Positions 8,991 to 16,572 of a stretch of DNA of 64,000 nucleotides are shown piece by piece. The DNA is taken from positions 248,001 through 312,000 of the forward strand of contig CALSUC010000003.1 in the NCBI GenBank assembly GCA_943789445.1. Reading direction: 5' to 3'. Source of the DNA: UBA4575 sp002386945 (GTDB lineage: Bacteria; Pseudomonadota; Gammaproteobacteria; UBA4575). Position numbers and translations under genes: made by a program. Positions within the stretch are counted from its first letter, which is position 1, and each line of letters begins with the position of its first letter. The notes under the pieces are model-generated. The model saw nothing but the letters and a program-made list of their open reading frames with translations. It was not told the DNA's origin and did no database searches.

Positions 8991-9704
8991 ATGAAAATTA
9001 TTCCTGTACTCGATTATATGGATAGCCGCGTTGTGCTGGCTCAAGGTGGGCAGCGCGCTAGCTATCAAGCTGTCGGCAAAGATAACAGCTCACTGGTTTC
9101 GGATCATTCTATTCAAGCTGTGATCGATGGCTATCTTACGCTTTATCCATTCAAGAATATGTATATCGCAGACCTCGACTGTATCGGCGGACAGGGCCTA
9201 GATATCCCCTTTTGGAGCGAGACACTCAATGCCTATCCGACGATTGAGTTTTGGCTGGATTTAGGGCTAGAAGTGAAGTCCTGGGCAGAACTGGCACAGC
9301 AGTGTCCACTTATCCGCCCCATTGTCGGTACCGAGTTGTTTAAGAGCCTTAGCGACCTACAGCAGGCCCTTAGCCAGCTACAAGCCTACCGACCGATACT
9401 ATCGATCGATATGAAGCATGATCAGATTCTAGGTGTGACGGATATCTTAGAGATACGTGAAGACTGGCCAGAAGAGGTCATTCTGCTCTCTCTAGAGCGT
9501 GTTGGAACCGCAAATGGGCCCAAGTTTGAGCAGCTGGCGGCACTCAGCAGAGACTCCAGGCTGACCCTTTATAGCGGTGGTGGTACACGCCATAGCAAGG
9601 ATATCGTGGCCTTAGCAGAAGCTGGTGCTGAGGGAGTGCTACTTGCCAAGGCCCTGCACGATGGCAGCATTGGCAAAGACGACATAGAACGGTTTAATCG
9701 CTAA
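8991..9704 (+). CDS. HisA/HisF-related TIM-barrel protein of the H4MPT island
   Basis: The protein has the phosphoribosyl-isomerase TIM-barrel pattern. The start MKIIPVLDYMDSRVVLAQGG resembles the first beta-strand of HisA, followed by MYIADLDCIGGQG, then ILSIDMKHDQI, and a C-terminal phosphate-binding YSGGGTRHSKD plus AGAEGVLLAKALHDG. No other histidine gene is near. HisA/HisF-related proteins of this kind accompany H4MPT genes in other C1 bacteria and in archaea, but their reaction is not established as far as I know. I use ATG at 8991 rather than the TTG three bases earlier. It is divergent from mfnD (5 bases apart), and its stop overlaps the convergent pterin synthase-like gene by 11 bases. 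Confidence 0.85.
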   Translation: MKIIPVLDYMDSRVVLAQGGQRASYQAVGKDNSSLVSDHSIQAVIDGYLTLYPFKNMYIADLDCIGGQGLDIPFWSETLNAYPTIEFWLDLGLEVKSWAELAQQCPLIRPIVGTELFKSLSDLQQALSQLQAYRPILSIDMKHDQILGVTDILEIREDWPEEVILLSLERVGTANGPKFEQLAALSRDSRLTLYSGGGTRHSKDIVALAEAGAEGVLLAKALHDGSIGKDDIERFNR

Positions 9705-10953
9705 CGAGCTTCAGCTTTTCGGCTGGATTATCATCCAATAATTCACGCAAAGAAGACTTCCCAAGCTCTTGATTGCTAAAGTATTTCAGGGGCTTTCTTC
9801 CCTCCATACTCTGCATCTCTTCAAGCTTAGGCCCACGATAGACACAATATGATTGCGTGGTCTCATAGGTCTGCACTTCCAGCAGTCCTGGTAGATAATC
9901 TATCAATTGTTCCCAGATAAAGACGTTCAGCAACTCGGTACTAGAACGCCAAGCCAGATCGCAATTCACATAGTTTAAGGTCTGGTGATCCAATTGATCG
10001 ATGACCCGATGCTTCACGACTGATTTCAGATAACCATAATCAATAACGAAGCCGTCCAAGGGGTCGATACGACCTTGGATCTTCACCTGTAAGTTATAAC
10101 GCCCACCATGGAGGTTTTCGCATTTACCGGGGTGATCGCTAATAAAGTGTGCCGAATCAAAGACCAATTCCTTACTAATCATCGCAACCGGTACATCGGC
10201 ATAAAACCGTTCGCTAGCACAAGGGATCTGACCTAGCTCGGCCTCGACCAATTGCAGCAACCGGTGTGCATCCTGCAGGGACTCGGTGCGATACAGTTGC
10301 TTTCCAGCCCGCTCTTGTTCTTCTGCAGGTCCATGTTTCGGGCCCTTATTCGGCCCTAGCACCGCGTCTAACGCCTTACAGCGAATCTGGAAGTTATTGC
10401 GCAGACCTTCTATGTACTCGTCTGCCAATGCGTTCTTTGGTAGACGCAAAAATACGTAGCCAGCATGAAACTCGCCGACCTCAGCGAGCAACACCGCGCT
10501 AAACAGTGCATGATCCAGCACCGTAGGGGTTATCCCCTGCAGATAGCCACTAGGTGTCTTTAAGCGGTTTTTAGCAATGACACGATGACTATCATCGTCA
10601 TAGCTATATTCTTGTCTAAATTGGAAGCCATACTGGCGCAGAGATTGCAGATACCAAAGTAACTGCTCTAAACGACGCACACCGTTTTCAACCAGGCTGA
10701 ACTCACCCTGCTGTTGCAGGCTTTCAGCCAATAACAAGGCGCTCAATAGGGTTTGTGCGCGGCTACTGGGTTTAGCTAAAACAGGGGCGTAATTGTCAAT
10801 CGATTCGACGCGGTTGATCTGCTCACTACTAAGCAAAAGATCTAACGGCATATGATGCCGTATGGCGTATTCCTGCAAGGTCAGACCACAACAGTACTGA
10901 AGATGTTTACTATCTAGTGTTTCTAGCTCAGTTGAGCACTCTAAACATTGCAT
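9694..10953 (-). CDS. 6-pyruvoyl/6-carboxy-tetrahydropterin synthase-like domain fused to an N-terminal Ros/MucR-like domain
   Basis: This is a 419-residue multidomain protein. The first 50 residues (CLECSTELETL...KHLQYCCGLTLQEY) resemble the Ros/MucR-type zinc-finger segment, with C3 and C6 plus His/Cys further on. A middle region of about 200 residues is unrecognised. The C-terminal part is a QueD/PTPS-type domain: FDSAHF, then KCENLHGG (catalytic Cys kept), a LDHQTLN block with the Asp-His pair, and a STELL glutamate. The third zinc ligand expected in the HGH motif is Gly here. Pterin synthases of this fold act on dihydroneopterin triphosphate. A role in methanopterin synthesis is inferred from its position between the mfn and fae genes. 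It overlaps the convergent HisA-like gene by 11 bases. Confidence 0.75.
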   Translation of the reverse strand: MQCLECSTELETLDSKHLQYCCGLTLQEYAIRHHMPLDLLLSSEQINRVESIDNYAPVLAKPSSRAQTLLSALLLAESLQQQGEFSLVENGVRRLEQLLWYLQSLRQYGFQFRQEYSYDDDSHRVIAKNRLKTPSGYLQGITPTVLDHALFSAVLLAEVGEFHAGYVFLRLPKNALADEYIEGLRNNFQIRCKALDAVLGPNKGPKHGPAEEQERAGKQLYRTESLQDAHRLLQLVEAELGQIPCASERFYADVPVAMISKELVFDSAHFISDHPGKCENLHGGRYNLQVKIQGRIDPLDGFVIDYGYLKSVVKHRVIDQLDHQTLNYVNCDLAWRSSTELLNVFIWEQLIDYLPGLLEVQTYETTQSYCVYRGPKLEEMQSMEGRKPLKYFSNQELGKSSLRELLDDNPAEKLKLVSD

Positions 10954-11015
10954 ATGAATTTATAAAATGTGTGTGGATTTTCATACTTTAGGCCACTTGA
11001 GCCTAATTTCAAGCC

Positions 11016-11050
11016 AAAAAAAACCCCGCTCTCGAAAGAGCGAGGTTTTC
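11016..11050 (-). terminator. Rho-independent terminator of fae
   Basis: On the minus strand a GC-rich stem (CGCTCT paired with AGAGCG around a four-base loop, extended by GG/CC and AAAA/TTTT with one mismatch) is followed by a run of eight Ts. It lies about 20 bases after the fae stop codon and would end the fae transcript before the pterin synthase-like gene. Confidence 0.9.
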
Positions 11051-11071
11051 GACACTACCAACAAAGGTTTC

Positions 11072-11599
11072 TTAGAAACCTCTGAATGGGTGTGAAGCTG
11101 AATCTTTCTGTGCAACAACAGTAGCAGCTTTAGGCTCATCAGCGATTGCGCGCTCGATAGACTCTTTAGTTGCTTTGTAGTTGTTTGCGTAGATAGCTTC
11201 GTCGCTCTTTGCTTCCCAGTGAATGAATACACCAACACAAATGAAGATGTCGTCAGCTTCATCAGCAGGGATAGTGCCGTCAGCAACACTGTCAGCAACA
11301 GCTTTAGCAACAGCTGCTTGAGCTGGGCCAAACATTTGAACAGCTTGAGCGCCACCTTTGATGGTCACTTTATTGAACATCATAGTGTTAGGCTTACAAG
11401 GAAGGTTAGGTGCTACTACTGCTAGTAGTGAAGTAAAACCATCTTTGTTGTTGCAAAGGCTGTTACAGAATGCTGTTTCAACTGCTGAACCACGTGGGCC
11501 CATTAGCAAGTCGATGTGAGCAATTTCTGCCATGTTACCAGCTGGATCAGCGTCATTTACTAATGACTCACCGACCATTACTTTATTGATTACTGCCAT
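11072..11599 (-). CDS. fae: Formaldehyde-activating enzyme
   Basis: Fae condenses formaldehyde with H4MPT to methylene-H4MPT, the entry reaction of the H4MPT oxidation route and a formaldehyde detoxification step. The 175-residue protein carries the family's N-terminal pattern GNMAEIAHIDLLMGPRGSAVETAF with the catalytic His at residue 28. Also present are APNLPCKPNTMMFNKVTIKG and the C-terminal FIHWEAKSDEAIYANNYKAT. A strong ribosome binding site (AGGAGA, 8 bases before ATG), a near-consensus promoter and its own terminator indicate a highly expressed single-gene transcript, as is usual for fae. The whole gene is full length (family about 170 residues). Confidence 0.98.
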   Translation of the reverse strand: MAVINKVMVGESLVNDADPAGNMAEIAHIDLLMGPRGSAVETAFCNSLCNNKDGFTSLLAVVAPNLPCKPNTMMFNKVTIKGGAQAVQMFGPAQAAVAKAVADSVADGTIPADEADDIFICVGVFIHWEAKSDEAIYANNYKATKESIERAIADEPKAATVVAQKDSASHPFRGF

Positions 11600-11622
11600 T
11601 GTTATTTCTCCTAAAATATTAC

Positions 11623-11640
11623 TTATTTGTTAACAAATAA
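11623..11640. repeat. Perfect 18-bp palindrome at the fae transcription start, candidate operator
   Basis: TTATTTGTTAACAAATAA is its own reverse complement. On the minus strand it begins six bases downstream of the predicted -10 hexamer, spanning the expected transcription start and early leader, and ends just upstream of the fae ribosome binding site. That position fits a repressor operator or an mRNA 5' stem. No regulator is identified. Confidence 0.7.
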
Positions 11641-11646
11641 TTTTAA

Positions 11647-11675
11647 ATATAAAACCTTACAAAAACCACAGTCAA
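11647..11675 (-). promoter_or_regulatory. Sigma70-type promoter of fae
   Basis: On the minus strand, TTGACT (11675-11670) and TTATAT (11652-11647) are separated by exactly 17 bases, close to the sigma70 consensus TTGACA-17-TATAAT. It lies about 50 bases upstream of the fae start codon. The region lies between fae and the CitG-like gene, so fae can be transcribed independently of the upstream operon. Confidence 0.75.
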
Positions 11676-11699
11676 TTAAGACCGTAGCCAAGACAAAGT

Positions 11700-12551
11700 T
11701 CATTCGCTTGCCGATTGCAACAACGCTAAAAATAACGTTGCTACAGTTAGATCCGCTGTAGTGCCCGGATTGATGTCGATGTTTTTAAGATGGCCATCCA
11801 AAGACAGCAACCGAGATCGATAAACATTCGGATCACTAGACGCTAATAGGTCATCAGCGAGCGGGGCAATCATAGCACTAATTTCCTGTGCTTTTAATAG
11901 ACCTTTCTTACGTAAAATCAGACTATCGGCCTGATCGCGGAGTTGTTTCATGAAAACAGCGCTCGCAGCCCACTCCATACTGGCCCAAAGTGCTAAATAA
12001 TGCTGATAGCACGCTACATTTTCATTGAATAGACGCTCAAAGCCGTGCGCATACTGAAATCCGATTTGATCGTGCTCTGCTGACAGCTGCATGGCTTCTA
12101 ATAGTGTGATTTCAGGTTTCGACTGCACATCGTGCTCGGCAACCTCCCCCATTCCACCCGGATTTGCCAATTGAATGGCCTGATAGGCGTAATCGGCATC
12201 ATCAATCGAGAGTCCATCCAGCACTTTTTTAACTGCCTGCGGTAATTGCTCTAGCTCAGAGCCAGCCATCAAGGCCTGCACTATCGGCGCAGCCAATAGC
12301 AGAATACCGAGGTTTGTATTATCTCCAACCGCGCCATGGGTCGCCTGAACCGCGTGTAAGACACGCTGACCGACCCCATTGGCCGGTTTAATTAGTGCAT
12401 AAGATGCCGCATTCGCACTCACCACAAATTGAGCCAGCTGCATCCCATGACCATCACCATGTATGCCAACATTCCCTGGCTTTAATGCATGTAGTTCCAG
12501 CAGGCAAGCCCGTTGGAAACAACTGCGTATAGTATCTGGGCTGACCGGCAT
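11700..12551 (-). CDS. Triphosphoribosyl-dephospho-CoA synthase-like (CitG/MdcB family) protein of the H4MPT island
   Basis: The 283-residue protein is all-helical in character and carries the CitG signature: LHALKPGNVGIHGDGHGM near the N-terminus, THGAVGDNTNLGILLLAAP, and a C-terminal DINPGTTADLTVATLF. CitG-family enzymes transfer phosphoribosyl groups from ATP. A member of this family is regularly found in bacterial H4MPT gene islands (often called orf5), and its reaction there is not established. Attachment of a ribose-phosphate in the H4MPT side chain is a plausible idea, but inferred. Four bases separate its start from the upstream RimK-like stop, so they are cotranscribed. Confidence 0.85.
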   Translation of the reverse strand: MPVSPDTIRSCFQRACLLELHALKPGNVGIHGDGHGMQLAQFVVSANAASYALIKPANGVGQRVLHAVQATHGAVGDNTNLGILLLAAPIVQALMAGSELEQLPQAVKKVLDGLSIDDADYAYQAIQLANPGGMGEVAEHDVQSKPEITLLEAMQLSAEHDQIGFQYAHGFERLFNENVACYQHYLALWASMEWAASAVFMKQLRDQADSLILRKKGLLKAQEISAMIAPLADDLLASSDPNVYRSRLLSLDGHLKNIDINPGTTADLTVATLFLALLQSASE

Positions 12552-12555
12552 ATGC

Positions 12556-13464
12556 TTAATCGCTTGAACTTGATGGGCTTAGACGTGACACAAAATCATC
12601 ACAGATAGCTGCAGCAACAGGTGTTTCCGTGGTTGATTGCAGACCATGCCATGCTGGGACACTATTAACTTCAGTCACCCAAAACTTACCCTTCTGATCA
12701 CAGATTAGATCGACACCAGCGTAGTCCATATCCAGCGCCTTTGCCGCGGCTATCGCCATCGCTTGTGTATTGTCATCCAACTGCACTGCACTGACTTCAG
12801 CACCATGTGCAACATTACATAACCAACCTTCACTGCTGCGTTGCATCGTTGCAACCACTCTATCGGCAACCACGAAGACACGATAATCAATACCATGCCC
12901 CTGTCCGTTATCAATAAATTCCTGTGCGTATAAAACACCTTGTGCTGGGTGGTATGCCGCCAGATCAGCCTCATATCGTAGCCGTTGCACGCCTTTACCT
13001 TGAGAGCCGAATAAAGGCTTCAAGACATATTCCTTACCCTCAGCAAAGCCTGCGCGTAACTGCGCGCGCACATAATGGAAGTCACTACTAAAGACTGTTT
13101 CGGGCGTAGCGATGCCTGCACGTGCTAATAAGAATGAGGTCATACCTTTGTCGACACTGCGTTCAACACAGCGTGTGTTATTGACAACCGGTATCGACAT
13201 CGCCTCACAGGCATGCAGCACATCAAGGTAGTACACCACCTGCTCTAAGTTACCGCCCGGCACACCACGCACAAAAATACCGTCTGGTAATTGATCAAAC
13301 CCTGGGATATGAATATGCGCTTCGGCGCCTGCAGAGATATGACAATCCTGCAAACGCACGAAACTACTGTGACAATTTCTAGCGTCTAGATGATCGGCTA
13401 TTTGACGTCCATGCCAACCGGGATCATCAGTGACAATAGCAACTTGAAATGGCTTTTTAGTCAC
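12556..13464 (-). CDS. RimK-family ATP-grasp alpha-L-glutamate ligase-like protein
   Basis: This ATP-grasp enzyme of about 302 residues resembles RimK: FQVAIVTDDPGWHG at the start, YVLKPLFGSQGKGVQRL (ATP-binding loop), DYRVFVVADRVVATMQR, and a terminal AGVDLICDQKGKFWVTEVNSVPAWHGL metal-binding block. Family members add glutamate residues; archaeal relatives (MptN, CofF) glutamylate H4MPT or F420. The frame is open further upstream, but I choose GTG at 13464, because it overlaps the mch stop by 8 bases (GTGACTAA), a junction style repeated elsewhere in this island, and the longer version would place a spurious hydrophobic segment before the domain. Substrate (methylofuran or H4MPT) is not decided by the sequence. 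Confidence 0.85.
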   Translation of the reverse strand: MTKKPFQVAIVTDDPGWHGRQIADHLDARNCHSSFVRLQDCHISAGAEAHIHIPGFDQLPDGIFVRGVPGGNLEQVVYYLDVLHACEAMSIPVVNNTRCVERSVDKGMTSFLLARAGIATPETVFSSDFHYVRAQLRAGFAEGKEYVLKPLFGSQGKGVQRLRYEADLAAYHPAQGVLYAQEFIDNGQGHGIDYRVFVVADRVVATMQRSSEGWLCNVAHGAEVSAVQLDDNTQAMAIAAAKALDMDYAGVDLICDQKGKFWVTEVNSVPAWHGLQSTTETPVAAAICDDFVSRLSPSSSSD

Positions 13465-14425
13465 CGAAAGACTGGCTAAGAAGTTTAATATCAACAGCGC
13501 CACCGAAATAAGTGTTGCCACTATCGACTGCAGTCACACTCACTTGCGCTGGACTAAAGAGCATCTGATCAATCTTATAAAAGTCGTAATTCGCATCAGT
13601 AAAGATCTGCGCAAATGGTTTGCCATAATCTTTAGACGTACTAGAAGGCAGATTTTTTGCTAGCTCACGCGCATCATCATCAGGACCTGTCACATACAAT
13701 TGAACACGGCCACCGAATAGAATTGCATCATTGGTACGACCCATTGCTTGAATAAAATCTGGTGTTGGTGGGCAGACAGGAGCCGAACCAGCACCATCAA
13801 TAATCCGCTCTAATGGAAACTTAAGTTCGTGACTCTTATGCAGTGCTGTTTCTAAGACACGTGCAACCACTTGAACTGCACCCGCAAGTTTTGAGGTTGG
13901 CGTCAGAATAACAGTCATATTCTCAGGCTCAACACCACAGGTCTCACACATGCTTTGTAAGAGCTCAGTCGGAGGCATCTTATCTACCTCCATAACAAAA
14001 CAAACTTCCTCTGCCTTATCTTCATAAGCCAACTCTTTAAACAAAGGCTCACGTAATGCAGCGGCACGGCCCGGGCCAGAACCTAAGGCAAAAAAGGCGT
14101 CTTTACCTTCGCCATGAGACAACTGCCAACCGGCATATTGGCTACCTAAACAAGCTAGCACAGGATTACTAGTATGCACGTAGACCGATAATGGCCAGTT
14201 CTCGACATGATTAGTATGAGTCAACTCAACAATGCCCAAACCACCGAGACAGATCTCACTGATTAGGCGCCCTGCTTCTAGACCACCCTCACAATTAATA
14301 CCAGCATCAACAATAATGACGCCACTAGCATCCGCGGTAACTTCACAGCGCAACGCGTCTGCATAGGTAATCAGATGATCGATTAGGGGTGCGGTTAATT
14401 CGTTAATACTCGGTAACTTACTCAT
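13457..14425 (-). CDS. mch: Methenyl-H4MPT cyclohydrolase
   Basis: Mch hydrolyses methenyl-H4MPT to formyl-H4MPT, the third step of the H4MPT formaldehyde oxidation route, in the cytoplasm. The 322-residue product matches the family in length and pattern: IIVDAGINCEGGLEAGRLISEICLGGLG near the N-terminus, ALGSGPGRAAA in the middle, and PVCPPTPDFIQAMGRTNDAILFGG towards the C-terminus. It lies between two ATP-grasp ligase genes. Thirty-two bases separate it from the upstream ATP-grasp gene, and it overlaps the RimK-like gene by 8 bases. No deviations from the family were noticed. Confidence 0.97.
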   Translation of the reverse strand: MSKLPSINELTAPLIDHLITYADALRCEVTADASGVIIVDAGINCEGGLEAGRLISEICLGGLGIVELTHTNHVENWPLSVYVHTSNPVLACLGSQYAGWQLSHGEGKDAFFALGSGPGRAAALREPLFKELAYEDKAEEVCFVMEVDKMPPTELLQSMCETCGVEPENMTVILTPTSKLAGAVQVVARVLETALHKSHELKFPLERIIDGAGSAPVCPPTPDFIQAMGRTNDAILFGGRVQLYVTGPDDDARELAKNLPSSTSKDYGKPFAQIFTDANYDFYKIDQMLFSPAQVSVTAVDSGNTYFGGAVDIKLLSQSFGD

Positions 14426-14457
14426 AATATTCGGCCGTTTGGTTCTGTTAATAGTAA

Positions 14458-15639
14458 TTAGTTTATGCGATTAAGCTGCTGCAAGATGACGCGCGCACGT
14501 GATTCTAACAAAGCAGCAAGCATTTGGCTCTGCTCATTGGAGCTGTCTGAGTCATCTTTTGCAGTGATACTGCAGATTGGCTCACCGAGCTGAAAAACAG
14601 TCTCTGGAATTGGTCGATCCGCAGTCCATTCAGGCCATTCCATATCGGCCGCCAACACCCCTGTAAAAGGTGCGAATAGAATACGGTTTGCAACCCGTCC
14701 AATGGGTTTAGGCAAGCTCGCTACGGCTAAGCCACGACAGGCTTGTAGATGGGCTTCAATCAAATTAAATTTAGCTAATAGATGTTGATAATGCTCAAGA
14801 CTTGCTGGGATGCGTGGGTTCAGCTCTAGCACCTTGAGACCCTCACTAGTTAATATCATATCTAGGCTAAAAAGCCCTGTTAGCTCAAATTTGTTAAAGA
14901 GCTTCAGCAGATACTCGGCAACCTGGTCGGACTGTTCTTTCAATAGTGAAATATTTGCTTCTAGCCCCAGATACATAAAAGGAAGATCAGCCGATCCCAC
15001 CTGATGTTGTTGCCGATTAAATCCAAGAATAGTCACCTGATCAGACTGTGCTAGGGCCAGTACTGAGATCGCCTCACCTTTGATATAACGCTGTAAATAT
15101 TGACCCGCATTAAGCGATGACGATACTGCAAGCGATTGCGCCAGAATGTCTTTATCTGTAGCGAATCGGATCTGACAACCACCACTACCCTGTGCGTCTT
15201 TAAGCAACCAGATGCCATCCTTTTTTACCGGGAGACCTACCGTTTGGAAACAGACTTCAGGGTGTGGGATAACCAGTTCATCCAACCCTAAAAAGAACTG
15301 TTTTGGGTCGCGCAATAATCGAATACTAGAGGCGCTAAAGCCACATAGATTCCATTGCGGATAGTTATCAAAGTGCATAATGGCATATTCAATACCTGCA
15401 CCAAATATGACTTCGGCTTGCGGGTATTGTCTATAAAGCTGATCCAAACTTTGGGTCAAGGCGGAAAGATCGAAGCGCCATTCATTAATGGGCACTCGAC
15501 AAGTGGTGAGACAGGCGGCCTGGGTTTCAAGATCACTAAAGGCATCGACTGCAATGACTTGATATCCCGCCTGCGCTCCCGCTTGGGCAATTGTCCTCGC
15601 ACTATGTGCGAGGACAATTAGAGGCTTATTTTTCAGCAA
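14458..15639 (-). CDS. ATP-grasp protein of the H4MPT island (orf17-like)
   Basis: The protein of about 393 residues has an ATP-grasp C-terminal half (GIWLLKDAQGSGGCQIRFA, QRYIKGEAISVLALA, LFSLDMILTSEGLKVLELNPRIPASLEHY). An N-terminal Rossmann-like segment begins LIVLAHSARTIAQAG. Such genes sit beside mch in many H4MPT islands and are suspected cofactor-ligating enzymes. The start is uncertain: the frame is open upstream inside mtdB (ATG at 15702), but homologous N-termini begin near LIVLAHSAR. I use TTG at 15639 (GTG 15648 is an alternative), overlapping mtdB by 14 bases. A perfect 14-bp-arm hairpin covers codons 7-17 and may govern translation. Confidence 0.78.
   Translation of the reverse strand: MLKNKPLIVLAHSARTIAQAGAQAGYQVIAVDAFSDLETQAACLTTCRVPINEWRFDLSALTQSLDQLYRQYPQAEVIFGAGIEYAIMHFDNYPQWNLCGFSASSIRLLRDPKQFFLGLDELVIPHPEVCFQTVGLPVKKDGIWLLKDAQGSGGCQIRFATDKDILAQSLAVSSSLNAGQYLQRYIKGEAISVLALAQSDQVTILGFNRQQHQVGSADLPFMYLGLEANISLLKEQSDQVAEYLLKLFNKFELTGLFSLDMILTSEGLKVLELNPRIPASLEHYQHLLAKFNLIEAHLQACRGLAVASLPKPIGRVANRILFAPFTGVLAADMEWPEWTADRPIPETVFQLGEPICSITAKDDSDSSNEQSQMLAALLESRARVILQQLNRIN
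15589..15619. repeat. Perfect hairpin at the mtdB / ATP-grasp junction
   Basis: AATTGTCCTCGCAC (15589-15602) and GTGCGAGGACAATT (15606-15619) are perfect inverted repeats separated by the three bases TAT. The structure starts seven bases after the mtdB stop and lies inside the beginning of the ATP-grasp coding frame. There is no following T run on the minus strand, so it is not a standard terminator. It could protect the mtdB mRNA end or control translation of the next gene. Confidence 0.85.
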
Positions 15640-16531
15640 CGAACTCACGTGCCATTTTGAACGCATGTTCAAAATGGTAGTAAACCGGCTTATCTGTTGC
15701 ACACATCGCTTTCAGTAGACGATGCTGTGTTTGATATTTTGCGTTACCAATGGCTAGAGCACCGATACCTACTGCACCACTAGCAGAACCTTCAATAGCA
15801 ACACAGTCATCCATCACACCGACACCAGCGATGCCACTAGGAGGTACAGCATTAACATCGGCTGCAACCTTCAATTTACTCGCTAATTTAACTTGCTCAG
15901 CACTCATCACCTGCACACCCGCGGCAGCAGTTGCAAAAACCACATCCACTTCATCTAAGAAGGAATCCAGCATATTGACGGCTTCGCCTTGAATACCAGT
16001 CATATTAGAACCATATTTCTCATTGCATAGCTCAGCCACACGTTGTGCATTATCTTTTTGACGACCCATGATCTTAACTTTAGCGCCCTGTTTGGCAGCA
16101 ATTAGTGCCGCAGCCATACCGACTGGACCAGTACCACCCAAAGCCAATACGCATTTATCTTTAAAGTCAGTGTTATGAATTTCTTTCAGTGCTTTCTCTA
16201 CTTTCGCAACCATGCCTGCAGCCGTTGTAAAAGCGCCACTAGGATCAGCAAAACCAGAGATTTCAAATGGTGGCACCATTGAATCCTGACAGATCTTTAA
16301 CATGTCCATAGCAATATGCATATCACGCCCACCGAAGAACATACCGGTACGTTTCACACCACTAGGGCCTCGTGAGAAAATAGCGTCTTGAACTAAGGCC
16401 TGGACTTCTTCAACCTCGACAGAAGTATAAGGAACACAGTTTGTCCAACCGGCATCAACTGCCATGTTAACGTCAAAAGGGCTAAGATTTTTGGCCGCAG
16501 TGACCATATGAAGGATGTAAGGTTTTTCCAT
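15626..16531 (-). CDS. mtdB: NAD(P)-dependent methylene-H4MPT dehydrogenase
   Basis: MtdB oxidises methylene-H4MPT to methenyl-H4MPT with NAD(P)+, the second step of the H4MPT route. The 301-residue protein shows the dinucleotide-binding loop LALGGTGPVGMAAALIAAKQGA, followed by KIMGRQKDNAQR. The N-terminal half (LHMVTAAKNLSPFDVNMAVDAGW) holds the pterin site. Length and pattern match MtdB rather than folate-specific FolD; MtdA is a closer alternative because the families are related. The gene lies 41 bases downstream of the beta-RFAP synthase gene. The presence of an island with fae and mch supports MtdB. Confidence 0.92.
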   Translation of the reverse strand: MEKPYILHMVTAAKNLSPFDVNMAVDAGWTNCVPYTSVEVEEVQALVQDAIFSRGPSGVKRTGMFFGGRDMHIAMDMLKICQDSMVPPFEISGFADPSGAFTTAAGMVAKVEKALKEIHNTDFKDKCVLALGGTGPVGMAAALIAAKQGAKVKIMGRQKDNAQRVAELCNEKYGSNMTGIQGEAVNMLDSFLDEVDVVFATAAAGVQVMSAEQVKLASKLKVAADVNAVPPSGIAGVGVMDDCVAIEGSASGAVGIGALAIGNAKYQTQHRLLKAMCATDKPVYYHFEHAFKMAREFVAEK

Positions 16532-16572
16532 GATTTTATTCTCTAACGCCTATATTTAAGTAAGCTGAGTGC

